Origin: Xanthobacteraceae bacterium
Lineage (GTDB): Bacteria > Pseudomonadota > Alphaproteobacteria > Rhizobiales > Xanthobacteraceae
Assembly: GCA_028290465.1 (NCBI GenBank)
Contig: JAQGJU010000133.1
Span: 1-64,000, forward strand
Length of the DNA: 64,000 nt
Direction of reading: 5' to 3'
The notes beneath the pieces were generated by a model that had not been told where the DNA came from, did not search any database, and saw nothing but the letters and a program-made list of their open reading frames with translations. Positions 8,581-16,803 of this stretch are shown piece after piece. A program made the position numbers and the translations under genes. Position 1 is the first letter of the stretch, and every line of letters starts with the position of its first letter.

Positions 8581-10290
8581 TTGCTCATCGTCGGCATCCA
8601 CAACACCGGAATCATCAGTTCGGCCGCCGTAGTTGTCGACGGCGTTTTGCGATTTGCCTGCGCCGAAGAACGGCTGGACCGACGCAAGCACAGCAAATAT
8701 TTTCCGCATCGTGCCATGGATGCAGGGCTCGCGCATATCGGCGCGAAACTCGCTGATGTCGATATTTTCGCGATCGGCTGGAACCCGGCCATCAACATCG
8801 CGGAACGATACCGTGCGGGCTTTTCCGAATGGCCGGCCTATCCGGGCACGCGGTTCTACAGCAATCCGAACCAGTTATTGCCGCGACTCGCGCAGACCGG
8901 TCTGACGGCCACCGACCAGATTTTTCATCGGGACGACGGAAGCGCGACGCGCATCTGCTATGTAAGCCATCATCTCGCGCATGCGGCAGCTGCGTATTAT
9001 TCGTCGGGTTTCGACGATGCCGCAATTCTGACCTGCGACGGTTATGGCGAGCGAGCAACGACGGCGTGGTTTCGGGCGCAAGGCGGCCGCATTGAATTGT
9101 TGCGCGAGGTTCAGTTTCCGCATTCGATCGGCCAGCTTTATTCGACGATCACGGAGTATCTCGGCTTTCGGCCGAACCTGGACGAATGGAAAGTCATGGG
9201 TGCAGCCGCCTATGGCAATCCAGACACGTTCTATGCGAAGGTCAACAGCCTCATTCACTCGAAGGAAGACGCCGGGTTCGAGTTGGACCTGCGTTACTTT
9301 CGTCATTTCGATTTCGATGCGGGACGCATGTTCTCGGCGTCCCTCGTAGATCTGCTCGGACCGCCGCGCGAATATGACGAGCCTCTAGAGCAGCCGCACT
9401 TTGATCTCGCCGCCGCCTTGCAAAAGGTTACCGAAGAACGCTTGTTCGCCGCCGTGGAATGGCTGAAGACACAGGTGCCGAGCGCTAATCTTTGTCTCGC
9501 AGGCGGCGTGATCATGAATTCGGTGTTCAACGGACGCATTGCCGCCGAGGGGCCTTTCGAGCGGACCTATGTTCCATACGCGGCTGACGACAGCGGCAAC
9601 AGTATCGGCGCTGCGTTTTGGGTCGCGGCCCGCGAAGGCGCGAAGATCGACTTCGCGGCGGCCACGACACCCTTCCTGGGTGATGCCTATGACGACGACG
9701 CCATCGAACGACAACTCTTGGCGTCGAAACTTTCAGCCGAACGCCCGCCCGATATCGTTGCCGCGACCGCTGCGCTGCTCGCCGAAGGCGCCATCGTCGG
9801 CTGGTTCCAGGGGCGGATGGAATTCGGTCAGCGGGCGCTCGGCGGGCGCTCGATCCTGGCCGATCCGCGAGACGCAACGATGAAGGACCGGATAAATCGC
9901 GCGGTGAAGTTTCGTGAGGCGTTTCGACCGTTCGCGCCGGCCGTGCTGACCGAGGAAGCCGCGAACTGGTTCCAGATGGAGCGTCCGATCGATGCGCCCT
10001 ATATGGAAAAGGTCCTGCTCGTGCGGGAAGATCGCCGCGATCGCATCCCAGCGGTGGTCCATGCCGACGGCACAGGACGCCTGCAGACTGTTGACAAGAA
10101 AATGAATCCGACCTTCCATCGCCTGATCGAAGCCTTCGGCAAAGCGACCGGTGTTCCCATTCTGCTCAATACGTCGTTCAACATCAACAACGAGCCGATC
10201 GTCGAGTCGCCGGCGGACGCCATTCGTACGTTCTACTCATCGGGTCTCGATGCCCTGGTCATGGGCTCCTTTCTGATCACCAAATCATAG
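8581..10290 (+). CDS. Carbamoyltransferase, NodU/CmcH family (copy 1)
   Basis: The product is 569 residues from a TTG, with GGAAG about nine bases upstream. The N-terminal Kae1/ASKHA-like domain contains SHHLAHAAAAYY (H131 and H134 are the expected metal ligands) and LTCDGYGE. The C-terminal domain carries GRMEFGQRALGGRSI and LNTSFNINNEPIV, signatures of the Carbam_trans_C domain. These enzymes transfer carbamoyl from carbamoyl phosphate to a hydroxyl, for example on Nod factors or LPS sugars. It is probably co-transcribed with the gene 7 bases downstream. Confidence 0.88.
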   Translation: MLIVGIHNTGIISSAAVVVDGVLRFACAEERLDRRKHSKYFPHRAMDAGLAHIGAKLADVDIFAIGWNPAINIAERYRAGFSEWPAYPGTRFYSNPNQLLPRLAQTGLTATDQIFHRDDGSATRICYVSHHLAHAAAAYYSSGFDDAAILTCDGYGERATTAWFRAQGGRIELLREVQFPHSIGQLYSTITEYLGFRPNLDEWKVMGAAAYGNPDTFYAKVNSLIHSKEDAGFELDLRYFRHFDFDAGRMFSASLVDLLGPPREYDEPLEQPHFDLAAALQKVTEERLFAAVEWLKTQVPSANLCLAGGVIMNSVFNGRIAAEGPFERTYVPYAADDSGNSIGAAFWVAAREGAKIDFAAATTPFLGDAYDDDAIERQLLASKLSAERPPDIVAATAALLAEGAIVGWFQGRMEFGQRALGGRSILADPRDATMKDRINRAVKFREAFRPFAPAVLTEEAANWFQMERPIDAPYMEKVLLVREDRRDRIPAVVHADGTGRLQTVDKKMNPTFHRLIEAFGKATGVPILLNTSFNINNEPIVESPADAIRTFYSSGLDALVMGSFLITKS

Positions 10291-10297
10291 CCGCAAA

Positions 10298-12001
10298 ATG
10301 AACCATCGTCGCTTGATGATCGAGACCGTGCGGGCATGCGGCCGCGCGATCGTTCCGCTCTCGATACGCGCGAGGTTCAAACCATTCTTTCCTCCGAATG
10401 TGGAAGCCGTAGTGGTTGAGAAGCCAGCCGATGAACCGGCTGCCGTGAAGCCGCCGGACTTTCCGGACCCGGAGTTCGAATTTCTTCTGGCCCAAAGACG
10501 CTGGGAAGACCTCACTCAACTGACTGCCGAGAAGCTTTCACATCAGAACGATAAATTTTTACAACAGGCTGAGAGGCTCGCGAAACAGGCTGATGAAACG
10601 ATCCGACTTTGTTGGGCGTGCATCGGCAACGATGAATATTTAGCGAGCGCCTATGTGGTACTAGGCCAGGCGTTTCTGGCAAAAGGCGACCAGAAGGAAT
10701 TCGACCGCATCGCGTTGCTGGCCCGTGACCGAGGACTTGCGTTGATCTCGCGTGGCGACATTACGCGGGGCGCCGCGTTTTTCGCGCGGCTCGCCGAGGG
10801 GTTTCCCGATGTCGGCCGCGGCTACGCGCTGCTCTTCGGCCAGATAAACGATATGACGGCCACCTATCGGGCTCAGTCCTCACCCAGTACAGCCGGGGAA
10901 CTGCCGCGCCTGATTATCGCGCTCGCCGTCTGGGGCGATCAATATATCGAACTGTTCACGCGCTATTTCATTCCGTCCATTCTGTCGCCGAACAATCTAC
11001 CGGAGCTCAGCCGCATCCGCGACGTGTCATTCGACATCTACACGCCGGACAAGTTCATCGATCCGATCAAATCAGCCACTTCGTATCGTGAATTGCTCCG
11101 CTATGCCAAGATCGATTTCATCCCATTTACGATGGAGATGATCAATCAACCCGAATACAAGCGCAACGCCGCCTATCGGTATCATATCTACGGCGGGTTT
11201 CATCATCTGTCGATCGAGCACGCGCGCGCCGAAAATGCGGATATCATCTGCATCGCGCCCGACGGCGTGCACAGCGATGGATCGTTCACAAATTATGCCC
11301 GGCTCGTCGATCAGGGGTACAGGGCCGTGCTTTTCACTTCGATGCGTGGGCAAGCCGAGACGTTGACCCCGATACTCGACGCAATGCGCAACGCGGACAC
11401 CCAGGCCATCACCCTGCCCCCCAGCACTTTGGTATCGCTGAGCGCGGCGCATGTGCACCACAATTTCAAGCGTTTCATTTTGACCAAGGGGAATCGCGGG
11501 ATTCCACCGGGGCTCTCTCTAATGTTCTTTCCAAATCGTCACGGCTTCCACGTTCGTTGCTTCCATATTCACCCAATCATTCTTTCCGCCACAGCGATCA
11601 AAAAGGATATCGCGTTCGACTATTACACTGTCGACTCAAACTCACTGACACGCTTTTTTCCGGATCCGAAGGATTGGGCGAAGATCAAGGTCATCCAGGA
11701 TTCGGACGACGGGATGATGCTCGACCTGACCTATTCGTACGAGGAAGAGCCCTATCCCGAATGCGAATTCGCTCCCGAGCAGTTGCTTCGTCAACTTCCG
11801 GGTTATGGTCCCAACCACTTCTGGCACTTCGGCCATCGCATCGTGTATCACACCGACGAGACCATCGAGGCCATCGGTACATTCGACCTCAAACCGGACG
11901 GCACGCTCGAGCGGAAATATCTCCCCGTGGCATCGGCAATCGATATCGCAGATGATGAGTTGGCCGCGTGGTTCGAGCTAGCGCGCCTAAAAGAAGACTA
12001 A
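10298..12001 (+). CDS. Unknown protein: TPR-like N-terminus plus domain shared with the left-edge gene
   Basis: The product is 567 residues. After a proline-rich start, residues ~55-190 are helical with TPR-like spacing (LASAYVVLGQAFLAKGDQ, then DITRGAAFFARLAEG). From ~204 a new domain begins, IIALAVWGDQY then ELFTRYFIPSIL, matching the partial gene at 1-284. Later conserved-looking parts include YHIYGGFHHLSIEHARAENA and ICIAPDGVHSDG, suggesting a mixed alpha/beta fold with polar residues that could be catalytic. It follows the carbamoyltransferase by 7 bases and is probably translationally coupled. The family is unrecognised; I infer a role in building or modifying the same surface glycan. 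Confidence 0.65.
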   Translation: MNHRRLMIETVRACGRAIVPLSIRARFKPFFPPNVEAVVVEKPADEPAAVKPPDFPDPEFEFLLAQRRWEDLTQLTAEKLSHQNDKFLQQAERLAKQADETIRLCWACIGNDEYLASAYVVLGQAFLAKGDQKEFDRIALLARDRGLALISRGDITRGAAFFARLAEGFPDVGRGYALLFGQINDMTATYRAQSSPSTAGELPRLIIALAVWGDQYIELFTRYFIPSILSPNNLPELSRIRDVSFDIYTPDKFIDPIKSATSYRELLRYAKIDFIPFTMEMINQPEYKRNAAYRYHIYGGFHHLSIEHARAENADIICIAPDGVHSDGSFTNYARLVDQGYRAVLFTSMRGQAETLTPILDAMRNADTQAITLPPSTLVSLSAAHVHHNFKRFILTKGNRGIPPGLSLMFFPNRHGFHVRCFHIHPIILSATAIKKDIAFDYYTVDSNSLTRFFPDPKDWAKIKVIQDSDDGMMLDLTYSYEEEPYPECEFAPEQLLRQLPGYGPNHFWHFGHRIVYHTDETIEAIGTFDLKPDGTLERKYLPVASAIDIADDELAAWFELARLKED

Positions 12002-12059
12002 GTCGTGACCGACGCCCACTGGGAGAATTCGGAACCGCGGCATAGCCTACATTCGCCAT

Positions 12060-13730
12060 TTGCCGTTTAGTCCCGTCTCCCCCGAGAAAAGAGCATATCC
12101 CTTGAGTACTCTCGCGAAGCCGATTTCGGCCACAAGGCGTAGCTGGCACGGCCTATTGAATCGTCCCATCGCCAAGTTTGCATCGTTAGATCGCGACGTT
12201 CGTCTCGCGTTGCTTCTCCTCGTCGTGCTTTCCGCGGCGATACAGGCGATCTATCTATGGGCGCTTCCCGTTTCATACGAGGGTGATGCATCGGTCTATT
12301 ACCGCTTTGCCAAATGGATCGGTTTGATCGAGCGACATCCCCATGTCTTTTGGGCCCGCCCCCCGGGCTATCCACTTTACCTGCACATATTCGGAATGAC
12401 CTGGCTGGACAGCTTCATCGGCGTGATCGCCGTCAACGCGCTTCTGGGTGTCCTGTCACCGGCCTTTCTGTATGGCGCCCTGTATCCACTTGGGCGCCGC
12501 TGGGCGTTTGCAGCGGCGCTGATCCTCGCGGTTTCGACCGTGCCGTTTTCCTATGCAAAGGTGTTCATCACCGAACATCCCTATTCATTCCTGTTGATAT
12601 TCCTGGCTTTTGCGGCTTCTCGTTTTTTTGTTACCGAAAAGCGCGCATACGTCTACCTTGCCATGGGGGCCGCATTCGCCGCCCTGATGACACGCAATGA
12701 AGCGGTTTTCATCGCCATTGCCGTGGCCGTCCTACAGTTGGCGTTCGCCTTGCATCGACGCAACCGCACCGCCATCGTTGCGGTATGCATTTCAAGCGTT
12801 GTCACTCTGACGGCCACCATGACTTGGTCGGGATTGCGCGCCATCGGCCTTAAACAGCCAGAACTATTCGGATCCCTGTCCAACTATGGCGGATGGCAGA
12901 CCTTTCATCGGGTCTATACTTCGCCGCTGGGATCCGAAGCGCGCAGTTATAAGTTCTCGCGACCACCGGAAGACGCGGCGGACCGCTGGTCGACCGACAG
13001 GCAACGGGTCATCTTTGTCCAAGCCAAGAATGGACCCGCATCAGCGGAACTCGCCACCATGATGCCCGGGTTTCTGGAAGACCCGTCCGAGGTGCATTTC
13101 GGTGAGATCGTCACTGAGCTTTTGCGGCGCGGAGACGATGGCGCCAATACGGTCGGATATCATAAGGGCATTCTTTACACGGACAATTTCCTGCGTCGCG
13201 TCGTTCGGGAAACCGTCATCGCCCATCCGGAGGTCGTTCCACTGATCGTTCTGAACGCCACCGGCTATCTGGGTCTCTCGCTCCCGGTCGCCAGTGCATG
13301 GCCGCCTCCGTATTTTTCAATTTGGAGTCAGGACACCTACGAAGCAATGCCCTTCGACATCGGGCAGCAGGCTTCGACATCGATGCGCCCGCTTCTGTTT
13401 AAAAAATACGCCGACAGCCAATGGCCGCGTCCGGAATGGTTACAGTCCCTGCATCGCGCCGGCCAGCTAAGCCATAACATCCTACGCAACACGTTGGGCG
13501 TGGTGTTGAGCCTGACGATTTGGTTTCTTCTGCTGACCCGCTATCGATGGCTCGCGGCATTTGTCGTGGCAACAATGGCCCTTCAAGCCGGTGCGGGGGC
13601 AGCCGGATTTGGATTTAACGGCCGTTATGAGCATATGATTATTCCCTACCTGCTGATGACGGCCGTGCTATCGCTGGAAGCCCTTTGGTCATGGCTGCGC
13701 TCTCTGCGAAGTCTTAAGATGGCGATCTGA
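12060..13730 (+). CDS. Polytopic GT-C glycosyltransferase (GT39/ArnT-like)
   Basis: The product is ~556 residues with about ten predicted hydrophobic segments. The first loop after TM1 contains YEGDASVYYRFAKW, an acidic loop motif as in GT-C enzymes that use lipid-linked sugars, followed by RPPGYPLYLH. FITEHPYSF and MTRNEAVFI fit the conserved loops of the PMT/ArnT superfamily. It probably transfers a sugar at the periplasmic face of the inner membrane. The start is uncertain: both TTG at 12060 and TTG at 12102 lack a strong ribosome binding site. It follows the two preceding genes on the same strand. Confidence 0.75.
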   Translation: MPFSPVSPEKRAYPLSTLAKPISATRRSWHGLLNRPIAKFASLDRDVRLALLLLVVLSAAIQAIYLWALPVSYEGDASVYYRFAKWIGLIERHPHVFWARPPGYPLYLHIFGMTWLDSFIGVIAVNALLGVLSPAFLYGALYPLGRRWAFAAALILAVSTVPFSYAKVFITEHPYSFLLIFLAFAASRFFVTEKRAYVYLAMGAAFAALMTRNEAVFIAIAVAVLQLAFALHRRNRTAIVAVCISSVVTLTATMTWSGLRAIGLKQPELFGSLSNYGGWQTFHRVYTSPLGSEARSYKFSRPPEDAADRWSTDRQRVIFVQAKNGPASAELATMMPGFLEDPSEVHFGEIVTELLRRGDDGANTVGYHKGILYTDNFLRRVVRETVIAHPEVVPLIVLNATGYLGLSLPVASAWPPPYFSIWSQDTYEAMPFDIGQQASTSMRPLLFKKYADSQWPRPEWLQSLHRAGQLSHNILRNTLGVVLSLTIWFLLLTRYRWLAAFVVATMALQAGAGAAGFGFNGRYEHMIIPYLLMTAVLSLEALWSWLRSLRSLKMAI

Positions 13731-13853
13731 CGCTGGGCTGCTAGCCTAAGACCAATTTCGGAGTCCTCCCGGCTTACCCTTCACCACCCTTGCCAATCCG
13801 CGCCGCACTAAATACAGCCGGGTGGCCCCAACGCGGGCGTCGGGAGAAGCGTC

Positions 13854-15464
13854 TTGGACACACAGATTATCATCGTCGGCGGCGGTCCCGTCGGCCTTAC
13901 TTTGGCGGTCGACCTCGGACGTCGGGGCATTTCCTGCGCCCTGCTGGAAATGAAGCCGCAGCCCGAATTTCTACCCAAGATGGAGCGTTGCAACGCGCGT
14001 ACCATGGAGTTGTTTCGCCGCGTCGGGCTGGCGAACGACATCCGCGCGGCCGGCCTGCGGGCCAATGTGCCGATGGACGTCTATGTCGTGCTGTCGATGA
14101 TCGAGCCGCCGCTGCTGCACCTGCCCTATCCGTCGGTCGATCAGGCGCGCGCCGAAATTCAGCGCACCAATGACGGCACCCAACCGTGCGAGCCGTACCA
14201 GTTGATCTCGCAATACACGCTGGAGCCGCTGCTCAAGCGCAAGGCCGAGAGCCTGCCGAGCGTCGACATCCGCTACGGCCATGAATTCGTGTCCTTCGCG
14301 CAGGACGAAGCCGGCGTGACCGTGACGGCGCGCCGCACCGACGGCACCACGGTCGACATCCGCGGCGCCTATCTGGTCGGTTGCGACGGCGGCACCAGCC
14401 TAGTGCGCAAGCAACTCGGCATCCGGCTGCGCGGCGAAGGCAACCTCTTGCAATTGCGTCAGGCGCTGTATCGGGCGGACGACCTGTTCGATCGGATTCC
14501 GCTCGGCAACGGTCCGGGTCATGGGCGGCACTATCATGTGGCCGATGACCGCGCGAGTTTCCTGATCATGCAGGACTCGACCAAGCACTGGACGCTCCAT
14601 GCGGTCGTCGACTCCGACGAAGCCATGAAGACGCAGTTCGAGAAGGTCGTCGGCACGCCGGTCAATTATGAGATGCTGTATTGCGGCCAGTGGAAGCAGA
14701 ACCTGCTGCTGGCGGACCGCTATGCCGAGCGGCGCGTATTTCTGGCCGGAGATTCCGCCCATCTGGTCATTCCGACCGGCGGTCTCGGCATGAACACCGG
14801 CGTCGGCGATGCGTTCGACCTGTCGTGGAAACTGGCCGGCACGCTGCATGGTTGGGGGGGACCGAACCTGCTTGGCTCCTACGAGATCGAACGCCGCCAG
14901 ATCGGCGAGCGCAATGTCGGCGCTTCGCGCTACGCCTCGCTCGGCCGACGCAAGTGGCGCGCCGCCTATCGCCCGAATATGCGCGACGATACGCCGGAAG
15001 GCGCCGCGACCCGCGAACGGCTCACCGCCATCGCGGATGTCGAACAGCGCAAGACCAACGAGATGATCGGCGCTGAGTTGGGCTACCGTTATGTCGACTC
15101 GCCGCTGATCGACAATATTCCGGGCGGGCCGGAGCATCTGTTCCGGGAATATCATCCGACGACCTGGCCGGGCGCGCGGCTGCCGCATGTCTGGATGCCG
15201 GACGGCTCCGCACTGCAGGACCACATTCCGGAAGGCTATGCGTTGCTGCGGCTCAGCCGCGATCCCGCCGATGCCGCCGGTCTCGCGAAGGCGTTCGAAG
15301 GTTTCGGCGCGCCCTACACGACGTATGACGTCACTGCGCCAGCGGCCCGGGATATCTATGGCTTCGATTATCTGTTGGTGCGGCCGGACCTGCATGTAGT
15401 ATGGCGGGGCAACCGGCTGCCGGACGACCCGGCTTCGCTTGCCGCGGTGGCGACGGGGCATTGA
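13854..15464 (+). CDS. FAD-dependent aromatic monooxygenase (MhpA/PheA type)
   Basis: The product is 536 residues from a TTG with GGAGA seven bases upstream. IIIVGGGPVGLTLAVDLGRR is the N-terminal FAD-binding GxGxxG fold, YLVGCDGGTSLVRK holds the DG motif, and VFLAGDSAHLVIPTGGLGMN the GD motif. This is the FAD_binding_3 class that hydroxylates phenolic rings. A remnant of a TctC receptor lies immediately downstream on the other strand, mirroring the TctC/monooxygenase pairing at 18.7-20.9 kb. It may therefore once have been part of an uptake-plus-hydroxylation module. Confidence 0.85.
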   Translation: MDTQIIIVGGGPVGLTLAVDLGRRGISCALLEMKPQPEFLPKMERCNARTMELFRRVGLANDIRAAGLRANVPMDVYVVLSMIEPPLLHLPYPSVDQARAEIQRTNDGTQPCEPYQLISQYTLEPLLKRKAESLPSVDIRYGHEFVSFAQDEAGVTVTARRTDGTTVDIRGAYLVGCDGGTSLVRKQLGIRLRGEGNLLQLRQALYRADDLFDRIPLGNGPGHGRHYHVADDRASFLIMQDSTKHWTLHAVVDSDEAMKTQFEKVVGTPVNYEMLYCGQWKQNLLLADRYAERRVFLAGDSAHLVIPTGGLGMNTGVGDAFDLSWKLAGTLHGWGGPNLLGSYEIERRQIGERNVGASRYASLGRRKWRAAYRPNMRDDTPEGAATRERLTAIADVEQRKTNEMIGAELGYRYVDSPLIDNIPGGPEHLFREYHPTTWPGARLPHVWMPDGSALQDHIPEGYALLRLSRDPADAAGLAKAFEGFGAPYTTYDVTAPAARDIYGFDYLLVRPDLHVVWRGNRLPDDPASLAAVATGH

Positions 15465-15532
15465 ACCGAAAACGACGTGCCGTTCAAAGCATCTCGCCAT
15501 AAGCCCAAACGCACGCGACCCGGCAGCCGCGA

Positions 15533-15655
15533 CTATCTGACGTCCAAAGCCTGCCGAAGGGCCGGCACCCATTTGTCGTATTCGGCCAGCATTAGCCGTG
15601 TTACATTGGCCGTGTTCATTGACTGAATGTCGAAGGCATCCCGCTTGAGCCTTAG
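15533..15655 (-). pseudogene. TctC (Bug) receptor C-terminal remnant
   Basis: On the minus strand the sequence reads ...KRDAFDIQSMNTANVTRLML, then EYDKWVPALRQALDVR and a stop. This is nearly the same as the last 37 residues of the intact TctC at 18671-19639 (ERDAFDVQPMKPAEVTSLM, EYDKWVPALRKALDVK). Only this tail is left, and a decayed IS481 transposase begins where homology ends. The rest of the gene was probably removed by insertion and deletion. Confidence 0.85.
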
Positions 15656-15659
15656 GTGT

Positions 15660-16150
15660 GCAGTCCCGGCTTCTGATAGTGCATCATCAATCCTGATTCG
15701 TCAGGAGTCGCTGAAGGACACCATCCCCAACCTCAGTCGCAGCGCCCTGCACCGTTGCCTCCAGCGCCACGGGATATCCCGACTGCCGAAGGAGGAGGCC
15801 CCGTACAAGCGCGGCCGGTTCAAGACCTATGAGATCGCTACGTCCATATCGACAGCTGCGAACCGCGTCATGCTGACGGGAAGCTGGTGATGTTCCTGGC
15901 CATCGATCGGGTCTCGAAGTTCACCTACATCGAGTTCCACGACCACGCCCGGAAGATGGCGGGCTCAGCCTTCCTGAGGAATGTGGTGGCTGCCTTCCCC
16001 TACAAGATCGACAAGGTGCTGACCTACAACGGGATGGCGTTCGCCGATCTGCCCAAAACAGGAAGGGTCCCGGTCGCCGCGCCACCTCATTCCGGGACCA
16101 CACATCTAGACCGGCCTGCGGGCCATTGAGGCTTCCAGTAGACTTGGCTG
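15660..16150 (+). pseudogene. Decayed IS481-family transposase
   Basis: Two frames together resemble an IS481 DDE transposase: SRSALHRCLQRHGISRLP (helix-turn-helix), then, after a one-base loss near 15835, a block reading YVHIDSCE, MFLAIDRVSKFTYIEF and AFADLP. The usual LTDNG catalytic block reads LTYNG here, so an active-site Asp has become Tyr. A second one-base loss follows at PKN. The C-terminal third is missing. The element is clearly inactive and has no visible terminal inverted repeats. Confidence 0.8.
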
Positions 16151-16202
16151 CGCTATAAACTTTGATACGACACGAAACGCGGAGCTCGATCCGAGGGCCG
16201 GC

Positions 16203-16625
16203 ATGCAAATGCACGAAGATTTCACGCGTAAGGAGGAGGTGCATGGCTCTTCGGATCGGTCGTTTGGCATCGTCATGGCGGTTTTCTTTGCCCTCGTCGG
16301 GTTGTTTCCGCTGCTGCATGGCGGACCCGTCCGGTGGTGGGCGCTCGGGCTTGCGGCGGCTTTTCTTGCCTTAGCGTTGTTCTGGACCGCGCCGCTGCGC
16401 CCATTGAACCGTCTCTGGATGAAGTTCGGGCTGCTGCTGTCGCGCGTTATCAGTCCCGTCATTCTGGCGCTGCTGTTTTACGTTACCGTAACGCCGGTCG
16501 GACTCCTGATGCGCGCCGCCGGCAAGGATCCGATGCGGCTGCGCCGAAATGCTGCGGCAACAAGCTACTGGATTCCGCGCGAACCGCCCGGACCCACACC
16601 CGGATCAATGAAGCGGCAGTTCTGA
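16203..16625 (+). CDS. SxtJ-family membrane protein
   Basis: The product is 140 residues with three hydrophobic segments (VMAVFFALVGLFPLLHG, WWALGLAAAFLALALFW and VISPVILALLFYVTVTPVGL) and a basic, proline-rich tail. This matches SxtJ-family proteins, which occur just upstream of a DUF5989 protein and a carbamoyltransferase, exactly as here. The family is named after the saxitoxin cluster, but its function is unknown; a membrane anchor or assembly partner for the carbamoyltransferase is a reasonable inference. The ATG at 16203 has GAGGG five bases upstream. Confidence 0.8.
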   Translation: MQMHEDFTRKEEVHGSSDRSFGIVMAVFFALVGLFPLLHGGPVRWWALGLAAAFLALALFWTAPLRPLNRLWMKFGLLLSRVISPVILALLFYVTVTPVGLLMRAAGKDPMRLRRNAAATSYWIPREPPGPTPGSMKRQF

Positions 16626-16632
16626 GGCCGTC

Positions 16633-16785
16633 ATGATTGCGTTCCTGAAAGAGTTTTGGCTGTTTCTGCGAACCCGCAAGAAATATTGGCTGCTGCCGAT
16701 CTTCATCATGATGATGATATTCGGCGCGCTGATCGTGCTGACCAAGGGCTCGGCCATCGCCCCGTTCATCTACACCATCTTCTGA
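16633..16785 (+). CDS. DUF5989 small membrane protein
   Basis: This is a 50-residue protein starting MIAFLKEFWLFLRTRKKYW and continuing into one long hydrophobic helix (LLPIFIMMMIFGALIVLTKG) before ending FIYTIF. Sequence, length and position between SxtJ and a carbamoyltransferase match the DUF5989 family. It starts 8 bases after the SxtJ stop and ends 18 bases before the carbamoyltransferase, so the three form an operon. The role is unknown, probably in a membrane complex with the carbamoyltransferase. Confidence 0.85.
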   Translation: MIAFLKEFWLFLRTRKKYWLLPIFIMMMIFGALIVLTKGSAIAPFIYTIF

Positions 16786-16803
16786 CCGGATCTCGATCGC
16801 ATA

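Noticed and set aside
14400..15572. 390-codon open frame opposite the FAD monooxygenase
   Set aside because: Antisense shadow; the monooxygenase has all FAD motifs on the other strand.
16162..16374. Start of a small protein at the strong AAGGAGGAGG site near 16231
   Set aside because: The ATG after it opens a frame that ends early and overlaps SxtJ out of frame. The purine run is part of the SxtJ coding sequence.
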